Source: Tribonema minus
Lineage: Eukaryota; Sar; Xanthophyceae; Tribonematales; Tribonemataceae
DNA: 64,000 nucleotides
Reading direction: 5' to 3'
NCBI GenBank assembly: GCA_017506865.1
Contig: JAFCMP010000035.1
Span: forward strand, 1-64,000
This document shows, piece by piece, positions 1-13,212 of the stretch. Numbering within the stretch: position 1 is the stretch's first letter; every line of letters begins with the position of its first letter. The notes below the pieces were generated by a model. The model was not told the DNA's origin. It did not search any database and saw only the letters and a list, made by a program, of their open reading frames with translations. Position numbers and translations under genes: made by a program.

Positions 1-341
1 CTTGCACAGTGCATGCTGACAGGGCATGTGCGCAGTCCAAACCTCAGCGCCACACCTCCAAAACCAGCTGCACAACGAATCGCTCGCACCTCCACAGTAG
101 CCTACACATTCACAGTACTTCAGAGCGTTCGACGCGTCGCTGTCGAACGCGACGCGAATCTTGAGAGCTGTGCGCATGCGCGGCACGTACGTCATCTTGC
201 AACGTATAGCTAATGAGTATAGGTACTGCACCAACACTACAATACGAGTGACATCCCCAACGCTTGCCACGGCTCGCTGTTCCTGTTGAGAATGGCCGTT
301 ACACTATGATGCGAGTACACGCAGAGCCGCGCACGCCGTAC

Positions 342-3300
342 CTGAGGAAGATGATGGCCGGCAGGATGAATGCCGCGAACGAGCCCGCGACGCCGCCGCC
401 GATGTCGAGGATGATGCCGAAGGCGGTGCCGCTGGAGACGCCCGTCGCATCGAGCGCGATGCAGATGGCCACGAGGCAGCCGATGATGGCGAACGTGCTG
501 CCGACGCGCAGCGCCGTGGACATGGCCAGGGGCTCCTGCTTGGCGAGCTGCAGCAAGGGTGTGAGGGGGACAGAGGGGGGAGATTGTGAGATATATGTGC
601 GGGAATACAGGAGGAATATGATACCATGGAATTTATACTTCACAAAAGTATATACTTTGAGGGATTGGTTTAAGAATTGTGGACATCCGCAGTCAAGGCC
701 AGCTGCTGGTGTGCGCTGCACATACAAGTAGGATTGGTCTGCAGGCGTTCGTCTGAAGGGAGCTCAGCAAAGGCTGTCAAGTGTCGACAGTCTCATAGAC
801 TCTGTCCATTCCATGATGAGCACATGGCTCTTAAACGCGCATTCCACAGGTTCTAATCACACTGCACAGGGCAGATGTCGTCAAGTGCGCACTTTCATGG
901 ACCTACAGTCAACATGGCGCGTTCACATCGAACAGTGGCTGCGCTGACTCCAACTGATGAAAGCACGAGAGGCCCGGCATGACAACCTGCAGTGCAGAGG
1001 CACTGGTCATGTATGCATGCATGCAGCGCTTTCACATCTGATTGAGGCAGTCTGTATAATCAGCCTCAGATTTGCAGTGCGGAGGCATCGGTCGCGCATG
1101 CAGCACCGCGCGCGCGCGCGCTCACCCGCAGTATGGAGTGCCTGAGGACCACAAACTCCTGGGGCGTGTACCAGACCAGGTGCGCCACCTGCTCACGTGA
1201 ACACGGGCAGGCGGCAGCAGCAACAAGGAACGCACGTCAGAGAAGGGCGCAGACTATGATGGAGCAACAGTTGTGTGCAAATGTGATGATCCATGGCATG
1301 GCCTACCGGCGTACCGCCTTCATACCCCCAAAGCACATGACCAATGAAAAGGGCACAGGTACATGAGAGCTCCTCACACAGCCTATCACTTCAAGATCCG
1401 TCGGTTGACGCTGGAGGACGGATGTCCCGCAAGCGAGGCGCGCAGTGTTCGCCGGCGTGCTGTGCGAGCGTAGCCTGCGAAAGCTTACACATGTAGCTGC
1501 GACAGTGCAGTGTCGCCGCGCACAGGCTGTGAGACGGACGAGCTGGCGCAAGGCTAGTTGCAAACCTCGTCGTGCAGAGACCCACATTTCCTTGAAGGAC
1601 AGTTCACTCACCAGCAGGATCTTGAGCGCGTCGCCCACCCAGCCCACAAAGTTGGTCAGGATGTTGCCATCCACCTCCTCCCTGTCGCAGAAGGTGGCGC
1701 AGACACAGGAGAGCGGCGGCAATGAGATGTTATTTGATGTTGAAATGCACCGGACGTGTGCAAGTCTGCCGTTGCGCGCCACGAGATATGCAATGAGCGA
1801 CGCGTGTCGCTCTGAGCGTCTGGCACGTCACACACAGATGGTGACCGTAAGCTGAGGCAGGCGGCGAGCCCTACCCCCAACCCTAACTCTAATCTGGTAA
1901 AGAGGCACACACAGATGCCAGCACACATTACGTCCAGCAACATCCGCGCGTGTTGCAGAGCGCTGACCCAACATTGAAGTTGAAGTAACCTGCCCGGCCC
2001 ACGCAGTGACGCACAAAGACACCCTGCGCGCTGCCACCGACAACGGCCGCGCGAAATTGTGTGGTATCAGGCTGTCGCACAGAGGAACTGACCCGTAGGG
2101 GCAGCTTGCAAACTCCAACTTGTGGCACAGCAGCAGCTGTCCTGAAGCTAATATACCAGGCAAGGCCCGCACCGACACCAAGAAGACGCCGGTGCGCGCA
2201 TTTGTGACTAGTACCAACAGCGTCGCAACCGCCAGCAATCGAGCTCCGGCGACTTAGATCTTGTGCAAGCAGTGATCATTTATGATAAGAGAGCGGTGAT
2301 CAACCCTCAGTGAATGGAGATGTACTGGGGAGAAAACTGATGCGCGCCGCAGCGTCGTCGACGGACCTGAAGCTGAGGTAGCCCGCCAGGCCCATGCAGA
2401 GGCACATGAAGGCGCCCGCGGACATGGCACCGGTGACCACAATCTTCCACGCTTTGGTCGTGCGCGGGGTCAGGCCGATGTACGCCTGCACGCAGCACGC
2501 GAGAAAGAGAGAGAGGGCAGCAACAACTATGGTTGGCGCATTGGCCGCGAGCAAGTGGAGAGCACACATAGCTGCTGGCGTTGCACGCGGGAGCGGCGGC
2601 GGCTGCGGTGGGCGTTGTGGTTGCGGAGCAGGGCTGCATGCGAGCGTACATGGTTGCTGGGGCAATGGGGCGTGCGGCGTGTGTATGGTGCGCTAGACAC
2701 GGTGGTGGCGTGCGGTGCAGCGGCCTGACGCACTTCTACTTTGAAGGAGGCGCGAGCTACGCCTGGGGCATCACTGGTGCGCACGAGTGCTCAGTCCACG
2801 CGAGCACAGCGCCTATCGAGTAGCCATGCCATATCCTCGTGTGCTACACCTACTTTCAACCCCGTGAGCGTTCGGTCAGTTGGCCAGCGGCCCGATGCGC
2901 GCGCATGCGCAATCCCGTGACTGCGCGTGCCGCACCTGCCCTCGGACATTCAAGCATTCGGCCATTCAGCCAATGCGCGCAACTCACGTGGACGATGGCG
3001 TGCGGGTAGGAGAACGCGAAGATGACGGAGCCGGCCTTCTGCACCATGCCAACAGTAGACCAATAGTTGATGGCGCCGACCGTCTCCGCGCGCACCTGTC
3101 GCGTGTCACGCGGAAGGGGGGGGGGGGGGGAGGGAGCGGGGGTAACAGCAGCCGGTTAGGGGTCTCGACGCCAAAAGTGGGAGAAGAGAAAAGCAAGCCA
3201 AGCGCAGTCATTCAAGGTTTTAGGTATGCAGGCTCTGAATACGTACTACTGCACTTGGGCACTCTGAACGCGGGTCGCAGCGCACTGACGCCATCTGAAG

Positions 3301-6300
3301 CCTACTATCTGGAAGGTCCCTCGATGCGGCAAATGATGCAGACCAGGCAGCAACTTGTCTTCTGTTGCTAAAGGCAACAACATCAGATCAGCTCCTACTG
3401 CAGAGCCCTACTGACACGGAGGTCCGTCCCTCAAAGTTCTGGAGTAGCAGCGGCAGCAGTACACTTAACGGAACACCAGTACAGTAGCCGTACACCAGTT
3501 GGGTAGCGGTACACAGTACCAGTGGCGGTGCAAGTACAGCAGCGGCGCGCGCACCTGCTTGCCCTCGGAGCACACGGGCCCGTAGAACAGCACCACCGCA
3601 ACGACGACCACGATGGCGGCGACGCCCAGGATGGACAGCTTCTGGGTGTGGGTGTAGTGCGGCAGCTGCAGCGGAGGGGCGCGGGGAATGCAGGCCAAGG
3701 CGTTAGCATGATGACAACGTGACGCATGCGCCTGCACGTGCCGCGATGCAATGAGCTGATAGTTCCAATTGTTCTTACTGGGAGAGTGAATGAATCTGAT
3801 TCACAGTCACTTGGCTTGCAGCGGTGTGAACAGAACCGATGGATCATGAATCAACCCATACCACCGCTGCGTAGTGCACGCAAGCTCCGCAATTCAAGCG
3901 GCAAGGATGATAGCACTTCAGGACTCACAGCAGACCCCAAGTGAGTACGCCTGTCGCTCCATTGACAAGGTGAAGCTAGCACGTCGCGCCGCTCAAGCAC
4001 CACCATGCTCTAGGTAGTACAGCAAGACCACGCCCTAAGCAGTACACGGTGAGTCAAAGGGCCGCCCCTCGCTTTCGTGAGGTATGCGCAGCAGCGTCAC
4101 CAACTGCCACAGCAGTTACCACCAGCTACCGCAGGGGATGCGTGCTGTGCTTCACAGGTTGTCAGTCAAGCACGCTGTGTCGCGGCACACAGGGGGGCCA
4201 CCACGTGATCGCTAGGCGCTACATGAGAGTCATGCCGCGCACTGCTATGGTGGTGCATCGTGCTGGCGAAGTGCGGCACGCGAGACGCAAGTAGATGCGC
4301 ACAAGGCGTTGTGACTCACGATGCAGATGAGGCATCGTGACAGTGCTCAGACGAGGCATGGTGACAGCGCTCACCAGTCCGAGCGGGAAGACGAACAGCA
4401 GGGCCATGATGGGCGTGGTGAAGTACGACTGCAGCGGCAGAATCAAGGCAAGAGTGCAAGGTTAGCAGAACTCTGTCGGTACCGAACAGGCAGCACTTGC
4501 GTCGACAGCACGGCTGCTCCCACCATGTGGCGGTGAAGTCAAGGTCCAGGTTGAGGTTGCAGGTGCCTGTCACGAAGACAGGTGCCACAGTGAGAGCACT
4601 GTACTGCAGTGAACTACAGTGCAGTACAGTGTACTACGGTATACAGCTAGGCATACACTTGAATGGCACGGTAGCTGCTAGCAAGCGGCGATTTGAGTGT
4701 GTGCAGAACGAGACATGCAGTGGCTCTTCATGGCCACACGCGAACCAGCATTGGCAGCAAGGCTCGGCGATTGGTCAGAGCGCTGGTGACGCCTGCAGCC
4801 GGATGAGACTCTCATCATGTTGCGCACCGCCGTTGCCAAGCGCATGAATCATCTACAGCACACGCGACGCGCCGCTGTAAACAGCTGGCACACGCTCACC
4901 TGCGTGACAAAGCTGTCCGAGCCCGACCAGCCCTGCACCAGCTCGGACGTCATGGATCCGATGAGCAGCACGTAGGACAGGCACGCGGTCGCGTTGTACA
5001 CGGCGATGGAGCCGTCGACCGCGAAACTGCCCATGGGGCCTGAGGCGCGGGCGGCGGCGAGGGCGCTGTCGGTTAGAAAGTGCAAGTTCGGCATGCTGCA
5101 GGTGACGCGACATACCTGCTGGTGCTGCAGGCAAAGCAATGCACTAGCTATGATTCATGGATGCACGGCAACACGTGGTCCAGACAACATTCGACATGGA
5201 GCAGGCGATCACTGACGTACTAATTACAGCACAATGTCATGCCGCAAGTGCACGGCAAAGCGGCGCAAGCGGCAATCAGCTCTACGAGCGCACCGTGCGT
5301 GGTGTGGGCCAGGACGGCGTAGTCTAGGTTCTTGCCCACGAGCTTGAGATTGTCGGCCGACTTGACCACCATGACGCTGCCGAGCCACACAGCGGAGAAG
5401 CAGATGACGTAGAGGAAGGGGGTTCCGATGACGCCAGACATCATCCAGACCTGTGCGGCGAGCGCGCGCGGCAAGCGACGGCGGCGGTGGCAGCAAGCGG
5501 TGAGGGGACTGGACGAGAAGGCAGGGGCGCAGCAACCGCCGCAGTAGCTGCAGCAGCAGCAGCAGCAGCAACAACAGCATTTACTTTGCACACAGCGGCG
5601 AAAAATCGGACGATGGGGCACAGTGCTGGCATCATGATGGCTGACACGATCATCATGTGGCTCAGCTGCTGTAGCTGCGGCTGCTGGCAGCTGTATTGCA
5701 CAGCACATTTGAACACGGCGCCTTGCTCACTGGCAGTGACTCGCCGCCCACCAAGTGTAAAAGCTCACAGTCACTCTACGCCATGACACCACCTCAAGTA
5801 GGGGCAAGTGTGTGGACAACTTGAATGTCATACACACTGGGAGCACTGCATAGCTTGGCATCTACCATCTGTCAATGACCAAGAATAGTGGGAAAATGCT
5901 GTGCTGTAGCACAGCTGCATGCCCATTGCAGTGCATGCTGCAAGCAAAACAAGGCAATGCCATCGGCTCACCTGGGGCTGGTTCATGATACCACTCCCGA
6001 TCTGCAAGGTCGCGGAAGGCAGGCGAGAGAGAGGTAGGTGCAGATCCTCAGAGCACGTTCTGCAAATGAAACATCCAGGAGATGCTTGTCTGATGTGTGA
6101 CAGTGCTGCTCCTGCTCGGCGCTGCTGGCTGTGCTGGTCTACACAATCTCCTGCTAGCCTAGACACATTCCCACTATTGTACTGTCAAGGCACGCCATTG
6201 CAGAGGTCGCACTTTTTATATCACAATGACTATCGGATACGCGATGAGTAATCAGGTAAAGCACTACACACGCGGCAGCAAACAGCAGCAGCGACATAAG

Positions 6301-6581
6301 AGGTACCAGCCGACCGCCAACAACAGCTGCAGCGCAGCAGCAGCCTGGGAAGCCGATGGACGCGAAAGACTGGCATGTTGAAGGGCTGTGGAACAACCCA
6401 CCACTGTTGCTGTTGAAGCGTTGCACAGTCCATGTGTGCAAGTCACGACAAGATCACTCACCATTGAGTTTACGATCAAGAACATGGTGGCCGCTATGCC
6501 GTGGCGCTGTATGACCATGGGGTCGGCGGTGGCCTCCTTGACGAGCTCGCCCTGACTCTCGATGCCATCGACGCTGGACAT
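342..6581 (-). CDS. AAAP/SLC38-like amino acid transporter, ten exons, C-terminus outside the window
   Basis: Predicted multi-pass transporter of the amino acid/auxin permease (AAAP, SLC32/36/38) superfamily, which moves amino acids with H+ or Na+ across plasma or vacuolar membranes. Exons in transcript order: 6581-6462 (ATG at 6581), 5450-5294, 5039-4900, 4428-4375, 3665-3555, 3095-2988, 2485-2367, 1681-1612, 1188-1126, 547-342; all junctions are in frame and give about 382 aa. Hydrophobic blocks follow the AAAP order: MFLIVNSM then SGVIGTPFLYV (TM1), YVLLIGSM, MALLFVFPLGL, IVVVVAVVLFYG, AGSVIFAFSYPHAI (the family's FAF block), LAGYLSF, the conserved loop DGNILTNF, LVWYTPQEFVVLRHSI, and two C-terminal helices ending ILPAIIFLR at a GTACGG donor. 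A final helix is expected, so the last exon should lie left of base 1. Family is well supported; substrate cannot be read. Introns are 150-1,010 bp. Confidence 0.85.
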
Positions 6582-7660
6582 CCTGATAGTCGCGGGGGGG
6601 CTGGACTGTGGCGCTGCCTGCTCTCCTTCACCGCGGCGCTCATGGTTGAACAGCGGGGGAGGAGTGCTGCTACTGTTGTTGGTGGCTGTGGTCAGAGGTT
6701 GTGAACACCAGCAGAGCACAGCTTGCACAGAGAGTGAGCGCATTCCGAGTTACTCTTTGAGAGCAATATCCGGTTGGTGGTGTCGGAGATCCCGCTTTTC
6801 ACGGAGTTGCGGACTTATTGCTCTCCGAAAATGACGACATCACAGAGCAGTCATATCTCAGGCACACAGACCTGCTGCTGCAGCAGCAGCATCACAATAA
6901 AGCAGGCAGCGAGCAGGCCTACCTCGGCTTTTTATTTGAAAGGGTCTGTGTGTTTGATGAACCCCACCGGATATTGCGTGGCGCGTGGCGCGGGGCCACT
7001 TCTGCATTGCCGTTGCTGTGCAATATTGACGCAATGTCAACGCTACGTGTATCACCATGCCATGCAGCCCGCGCCACTACCCTACCCCATGCCCACCATT
7101 CGTCCGTTCCATGCAACTGTAAGTTGAAGCACGACTTCAAGTTCAAGACAAACGGTGCGTTGCCTGTGTGTGTTCACGCACAGACAACAGCATCAAAATG
7201 GTGCCAGCAATGGCAGTAGGAGCCGTGCCACAGCCGTGTGACAGTCGTGTTGGTACACAGCCAGTGATGACACTGAAATAGTTATCTATCGATAGATATC
7301 TGTGTGCGGAGCCGTGTCGTGTCAGCGCAGAAGCCTTGTCGTGTCAGCGCAGTCAGGGGACCTAGCCGGCAGGGGTGTTATAAGTGGTACAGAGCTCGCC
7401 TGGCATGCTCACGCTGGACAACAAGAACAATCAGAGCCGGTATCATATCATCAGTTGCCGTAGGAGGCGCGTGAGCCGTGTTGGTTAGCATGAAATGTCA
7501 CGCGCAGAAAAGCCTTGTGGTGCACACAGAGTCGGTGGCGGGGTTATCTGCTTGACGCAGTCGCCTGCAGGGCGTGACACGGGTGATGACGGAGGAGTCG
7601 CGGTTGCACGTGTTGTGGCCCTTGTGGTACGCCTTCGCTTTTTGATACAAAATACCATAC

Positions 7661-7750
7661 CGTCGAATCCCGCGTTGATGCAGGCATCCTCAGTGCAGAG
7701 AGGCTTGTCGCCTTTGAAGCACATCATGAGAGCATCCGTGTTGTTCGGGA
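7661..7750 (-). other. Possible isolated exon, Cys-rich, gene unknown
   Basis: A 90 bp open segment on the minus strand is bounded by a CAG acceptor and a GTATGG donor and encodes a Cys- and Asn-rich peptide with the pieces NNTDALMMCFKGDKP and CTEDACINAGFDG. Composition and the clean splice-like borders suggest an exon, perhaps of an extracellular protein, but I found no partner exons between the transporter start (6581) and the ARS2 stop (8720), and no family is recognised. The remainder of 6582-8719 holds no gene I can support on either strand. Confidence 0.25.
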
Positions 7751-8719
7751 CTGTGTTGTTGCAGCGGTGAAGAAGCAAGTACTCTCAGACAGAATTGTGT
7801 ACAGTGAATGAGACTGATTATTTCCATTGTGTAGAACACGTACTTCTAGTTAAATTTTGATGGGACCATGGGGGTCTGGCTGGATGTACAGAGAGAGGCG
7901 GGCGAGGGCTTACAGCAGGGAAAAGGCTCCCTCAGCAGCGCCTGCCTCAACAGGGCGTCATCAATTTGCCTCAAAAAGGAGTTGCGCATCTTGCGTACCT
8001 ATATCTTCCGGCGAGCGAACTTGCTGTTTTTTGCATGGGTGCAGTTCGGCACTAGCAAGCACTGCTGGCGCGCACTAAACATCTGTATGCAAGCGGCTGC
8101 AAGACTGGACATGTGCGCGTGCTGCATGTTCCACTAAATGCGACACAAAAATCTTCTTGCTGATGAAGAGGCTTCGCATCTGCTACTACTACACGGGAAC
8201 GTGAGATCTGGTTGCTCAGTGACCGAAGCCTATCTGCATGACCAGATCTCATCTCTAAATGCTGACCGTCAGTTCCAGTCGGTCAGTCCTCTTAGAGTGT
8301 GTTGTTGAAAGATCATGTGAGGCATGACACACAATGAGCCAAGTAAATGACTCACCACGCAGACATGCATACAGCTGAAGAGTTGCCAAGACAACCTCGT
8401 GGCGTGCATGTGATGTTGAGATTCATGTATCACGGCCAGCACATCTCTTGCTGCCATGGCCCTCGCCTGTATGACCAACGTGTACACCTGTGGCAAACTG
8501 CGTGCAGGCACAGCGGCAGCGGAACGCGCCTGGTTTTTCCGCCACTGCTCTGCAGTGCACAGCTCCCAGGCACTATCTGCAACGCTGGGCACTTCAATGC
8601 CATGGCAACGGAGCTCAAGCCATAGCAGGCAGGCTGACCTGTTTTATCAGCCTTTTCTACCCTGTACTCTTCACTAGCCACCGCACTGCCGCACTCACAG
8701 CCACCGAGAACCACTGCGC

Positions 8720-11700
8720 TCACTGCGCAGCCGCGGCTGCGGGCTGTGCTGCCGCCGCCGCCGCCGCTGCCGCTGCCGCGCCTCCCGCCTCCGCCGCCGC
8801 CGCCGCCGGGCCCCCCGCCGCCGCCGCTGCCGCATCCTTGCGCGCCTTCTTTCTCTTGGGCGGCGCAAACACGCCGCCGTAGTCCAGCTTCGGCGCCGAC
8901 ACCTGCGGCGCGTCCACGTCCGTGTAGCTCACAATCTGCCGCGGGTCGCGCTGCGCCGTGTCCTCGTGCTTGACGGCGAGCGGCGGCGGCGCGCCGCCGC
9001 CGCCGCCGCCGCGCCCCGCAAACATGCGCCCGCCGCCGCGCCCGCCCATCATGCCGCCGCCGCGCGGCCCGTACGGCCCCGCGCTCATGTACATGGGCGG
9101 CGCGCCGCCGCGCATGTGCGGCGGCACGTCGAACGCGCCGCGCGGCGGCAGCGGCCCAAAGTCGCCGCCGCCGCCGCCTCCGCCGCCGCCGCCGCGGTAC
9201 TGGTCGAATGGCGGCGCGTCGCGGTGGTCCCACGGCAGCGGCTCGCGCGGCGCGCCGCGCGGCTCCCAGCCGCCGTCCCCGCCGCCGCCGCGCTGCGGCG
9301 GCTCCCAGTCGCCGCCGCGGGAGTCGTCGCGGCGGTCGCGCGGCGCGTCGCGGTCGCGGCCGCCGCCGCGCGCGCTCTCGCCAATGTCCAGCGGCACCGT
9401 CGGCAGCGGCTTGCGCGGGTCCGCGTCAAAGGCGGCGCGGAGGAACGGCACGGCGACGTCCGCCACCGCCGCCTCCGCCGCCGCCGCGTGCTTGTTCTTG
9501 AGGTGCTTGTGCACGAACGTCGCGTCCTTAAACAGCTTGCCGCAGTCCTTGATGCCGCAGCGCGCGTGCGCCTCCTCGGGCAGCGTGTGCGCCGCGAGCC
9601 AGACGTCGAGCTGTGCTGCCTCCGCCGCCTCGAACGCCGCCGCCGTCGCGAGCTCCGCCGCCGCCGCCGCAACGCTGCCGCGCGCCTCCTCCATGCGCGC
9701 CCCCGCTGCCGCGTCGACGCGCTCGCCCGTGCCGTCGCCGCGCAGCGCTGCCTCCTGCTCCTCGCGCGCGCGTTTCGCGCTTTCGTCCTCCTCCTGCGGA
9801 GCTTTGGCGCTGTCGCCGCCGCCGGCCCCTCCTCCGTTTTCCTCGCCCTCTGCCTCGACGAGCATCGCCTCGCCACCCTCCGCACTGGCAGGCTCTTCAG
9901 CCTGCGCCGCCGGCGCCGCCGCCGCCACTGCCGCTTCCCCCTCCTTGGCCTCCGGCGCTGCGGCAGGGGCAGCAGCGGCGGTGGTGTCGGCAGCAGCAGC
10001 GGCGGCGGTCGCGGCGGCGGCGGGCGGCGCCTCCGGGTCCGGCATCACCGGCGTGCTGCGGCGGTACGTCTTGACGCCAAGCAGGTCGCCCTCGCCCATG
10101 CACTGCTGCGCGCCATAGTATGAGTACATGTGCACTCGCCGCAGGTACGCGCACGCGAGGTCGAGCCGCGCGCACGTCGCGGCGTGCGCGCCCTCCTTGG
10201 CGGCAGCGGCGGCGCCCCCGGCGGCAGCAGCGTCGCTGCCGAGCGCCGACGCCACGGCCGCGTCCGCGAGCAGCGCGCGCAGCCCCTGGCGCTCGGCGCC
10301 GCGCACGCGCTCCTCGCCGTCGCGCGCCGCGCGCCCGAGGCCCTTCTCCTCGTCGAGCTCCAGCGCGAGCGCGACGGCCTGCTCCGCGTCATGCGCGACG
10401 CGCGACGCGTACGACATGGACTTGTCGAGCTGCATCGACCCGCGCGCGCGGTGCGCAAAGGCCTGGAACGTGAACTGCCGCGGCGCGGGCGGCGGCGCGG
10501 CCGCGGCGGCGCTGGCGGCGTCGCCGCCGCCCGCCGCCGCCTCCGCCGCCGCCGCCGCCGCGGCCTCCGGCGCGACCTGCTCGTACGTGAGCGCCTTGTG
10601 CAGGCGGCGCGCCGCCGTGCGCGCCTCCTCCTCCGTCGCGAAGACGCACCACGCGGAGCGCGTGTACTCGTTGTCGCGCGAGCGCGCGGCGTCGCTCAGC
10701 GCGAGGCGCTGCAGGCCGATCTCGCCCATCTCGCTCTCGATTGTCGCCTGCAGCAGCGCGCGCGTGCACCACGCCGGCACGCGCCGGATGAAGATGCAGC
10801 GCGACCCGTGCCCCGCGATTGCCTTGCCGTCGAACGCCTCCTCCGCGCCGCCGCTGCCGCCGCCCGCGCTGCGCTTGCGCCCCACCACCGCCGGCGGCGC
10901 CGCCGCGTCGTGCTCGGCCCACTTGCCGTCCGACCCCGCCTGCGGGCTCAGCGCGACGCTCGCGAGGAAGTTGGCGGGCGCGCGCCGCAGCTGCTCCGCG
11001 AGCAGCGCCGCCTCGGCGTGCGCCCACGCGCGCAGGTCGGCGCGGCGCTCCGCGACCTCGCGCGGCCCGTAGCGCTCGCGGAACCACTCCGCCGCGGCGT
11101 GCGCGCCGAAGAACGCCGCCTCGAGCTTCGCCATGTAGTCGCGCTTGTACGCGTCGTACTGCTCGCGGTACTGGTCCTCGCTCAGCTCGACCTCGTCGTG
11201 CTGCGCCTCCTTCCACGCCTCGAGGGTCTTCAGGGGGTCCTGCGCGGGGGGGGGGGGGGAGCGCGCGCGGCGGCGGCGCGGTCGTTCACACTTCGCTCGT
11301 GTTGTGAGTGCTGAGCGGGCACTCAACCCGACATACCGTTCACCGACTTTCTCAGGGTCACACCGGAATCGGCGGCGCGCGCGCGTGCGTGCGGGGTCAG
11401 TGACTGCGGAGCGCTCCCTGCTGTGGGGACGCGCTGATCGCAGAGAGGTGATTGCGGATCGTGGGGGCAGGTTCTCTGCCGCATCGTTGGGTACGGATGC
11501 CTCTCTCAGCAGTAGCGTTTCAGTGCTGGGCAGGCGTAACTGCATCAGCACTGTGCTTGCTGCCAGAATAAGTCGGTGCGCATCACAAATCAGCGACATC
11601 ACCCTTGAAGCGGGGCATGGAGCTGGAAGTACGCAAGAGTCACGGCCACTGCCCGGTCGCATTGTGCCGTTCGCACCAGTAGGTCCACTCTCTCGCCTTG

Positions 11701-12541
11701 ACGTCATGACCAAGCCCAGCACAATGATGCCCTGCAATACGCCCAGCCCACACCCCGCCCTCCTGTGGCCCTCCAGCAACTATTTGCTGCGCCGGTCGTT
11801 ACGACAATAGTCAGAGGGCTTGCGAGGATGCCAGAGGCTACCTGTATCTTTGCTCCCTGGTGCTTGACAAGTGGCGGTCCCAACAGAATGTAAGTAATAG
11901 AGTAAACTCTGTTCCTGAACAAGTGCCCCATGACCGTACTAAGCCACGTGCAGTGCTTCAAGGATGCGTATACTGCTTGATTCATCCAGAAGTCAGTGAT
12001 CATCAGTGCTGGCTCTCCAGCGGCCGGCTTAGGGAGGTAGCACTAGCATATTGTGGCATGGGCGCTGCGATCGGTGTCGAATTGCTGCGCACCTAGTCTC
12101 AAATGCACTGGATGTGCTGACCTTCATGCGATCATATGGGCCAGTGGGCCGCATACATGCGAGTTATCATTCGCCAGCAAGCAGCACAGGCTCACAGCAT
12201 AATCGAGGTAGGTGACAGCGCCCACTAGGCACATCTGGCATTTGTTCAAAGGGCACTGTAAATGAAAACATGAGGACAATCAACTATGGTGATGCGCATG
12301 ATCATGGCACAGCACTGCACACAGCGCATTGAGCGCTCAGCAATACTTGTCAGCAGCACACACACACCTGGCCGTAGAACCGAGATGTTGATCCACGTCT
12401 CGACCTGCCGCCCTCAGCGAAGCGCCCGCCACCAGTGCCGACTCTCCCATTCCTCCTCTCTCTACTGTCGCCTCGGGCAGGAGCCCCGCCGCCGCCCCGC
12501 GCAGGGCTGCGCGATCTGCTCCGCCGTCTGTTGTTGTACAT
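8720..12541 (-). CDS. ARS2/SERRATE-like RNA effector protein
   Basis: Zinc-finger protein of the ARS2 (SRRT)/SERRATE family, which links the nuclear cap-binding complex to miRNA processing, 3'-end formation and RNA decay. Exon 1 is 12541-12368: ATG, then a 58-residue Arg/Ser/Gly-rich tail with RRRSRSRSP. Exon 2 is 11239-8720; both borders are phase 0, giving about 897 aa if no exon is missed in the 1.1 kb intron. Exon 2 begins with the family's N-terminal helical domain (residues about 65-140, including EQYDAYKRDYMAKLEAAFF and AEWFRERYGP), then an RRM-like domain (about 200-280, RCIFIRRVP, AWCVFAT), an Ala/Glu-rich linker, one C2H2 finger (about 615-645, CGIKDCGKLF...HKHLKNKH), a Gly/Arg/Pro-rich stretch, and the conserved tail (about 820-855, SYTDVDAP, KLDYGGVF). 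It ends in a long Ala run. Extreme GC makes long open frames on the other strand; those are shadows. Confidence 0.86.
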
Positions 12542-13212
12542 GGTAGCTGCGTATCCACAGCTCTGCCGATAAACTACCACTAACTGCACCCGAGAGAGTG
12601 CTTCAAATTAGACAACAGCACAGCAGCGCTGCGCTGCTGAGCTTGAATCCCGCTGCTGCTCCAGATCCTATCGAGTTTTCGCAAGTTCACACCAACAGTA
12701 CAACTGGACTCTTGAAGTTTGAAAAGTTTTTGAAGTGAAAGTAACTTTCAAGTTGATCTTCGATGCATAGTAAGGACCTGAACTTGAACTGTGCACGCCG
12801 CTCTTTGTACTGTCCATCACACGCATTAGGAAGTATTAGGAAGTACCTGCATAATTGTGATATGAACCCCACCTGGTAAGTTGAAGTTGCACACTTGCAT
12901 CATACTCTCTGTTGACATTGACCAGTCATCTGACTGCCATAGTCTAATTGAGGGGTCTGAGGCCTGTTGTCAACGGACGTCATCGGATGATGTTCGCATG
13001 TCAGCAAATACCGGCATCAACACTCAGCGTTGTGTGAGCAGTGGGGGAGCGCCAGTCGCCAATGCATTGTTCAGCACTCAAATGAATTGCTATTGACGCC
13101 ATCAGCACAACTGATGCTCAGTCTGCGCCAGGAGGCCAGATTCTGAACCTGGGACGGGACCGATCAGATGACTCATCATAAATATACATCAATATACCAA
13201 ATGCTTCAGTTT
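12542..13212. other. Intergenic region between ARS2 start and carrier stop
   Basis: About 670 bp, clearly more AT-rich than the flanking exons. It should hold the ARS2 promoter on its left side and the 3' end of the SLC25 gene on its right. It contains a cluster of short Ttgaagtt/aacttcaa words (12712-12760 and 12877-12890) belonging to the dispersed motif described in the findings. No open frame here looks coding. Confidence 0.5.

Noticed and set aside
1960-2030. Minus-strand peptide RAGYFNFNVG as a duplicate of the transporter block LAGYLSF
   Set aside because: The likeness comes from the dispersed TTCAACTTCAATG word; the flanks do not match and the exon model skips it without a frame problem.
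8958-11314. Several long plus-strand open frames (up to 394 codons) across the ARS2 exon
   Set aside because: They are antisense shadows of a GC-rich coding exon: Arg/Ala/Pro-only composition, no domains, and the minus strand carries all ARS2 motifs.
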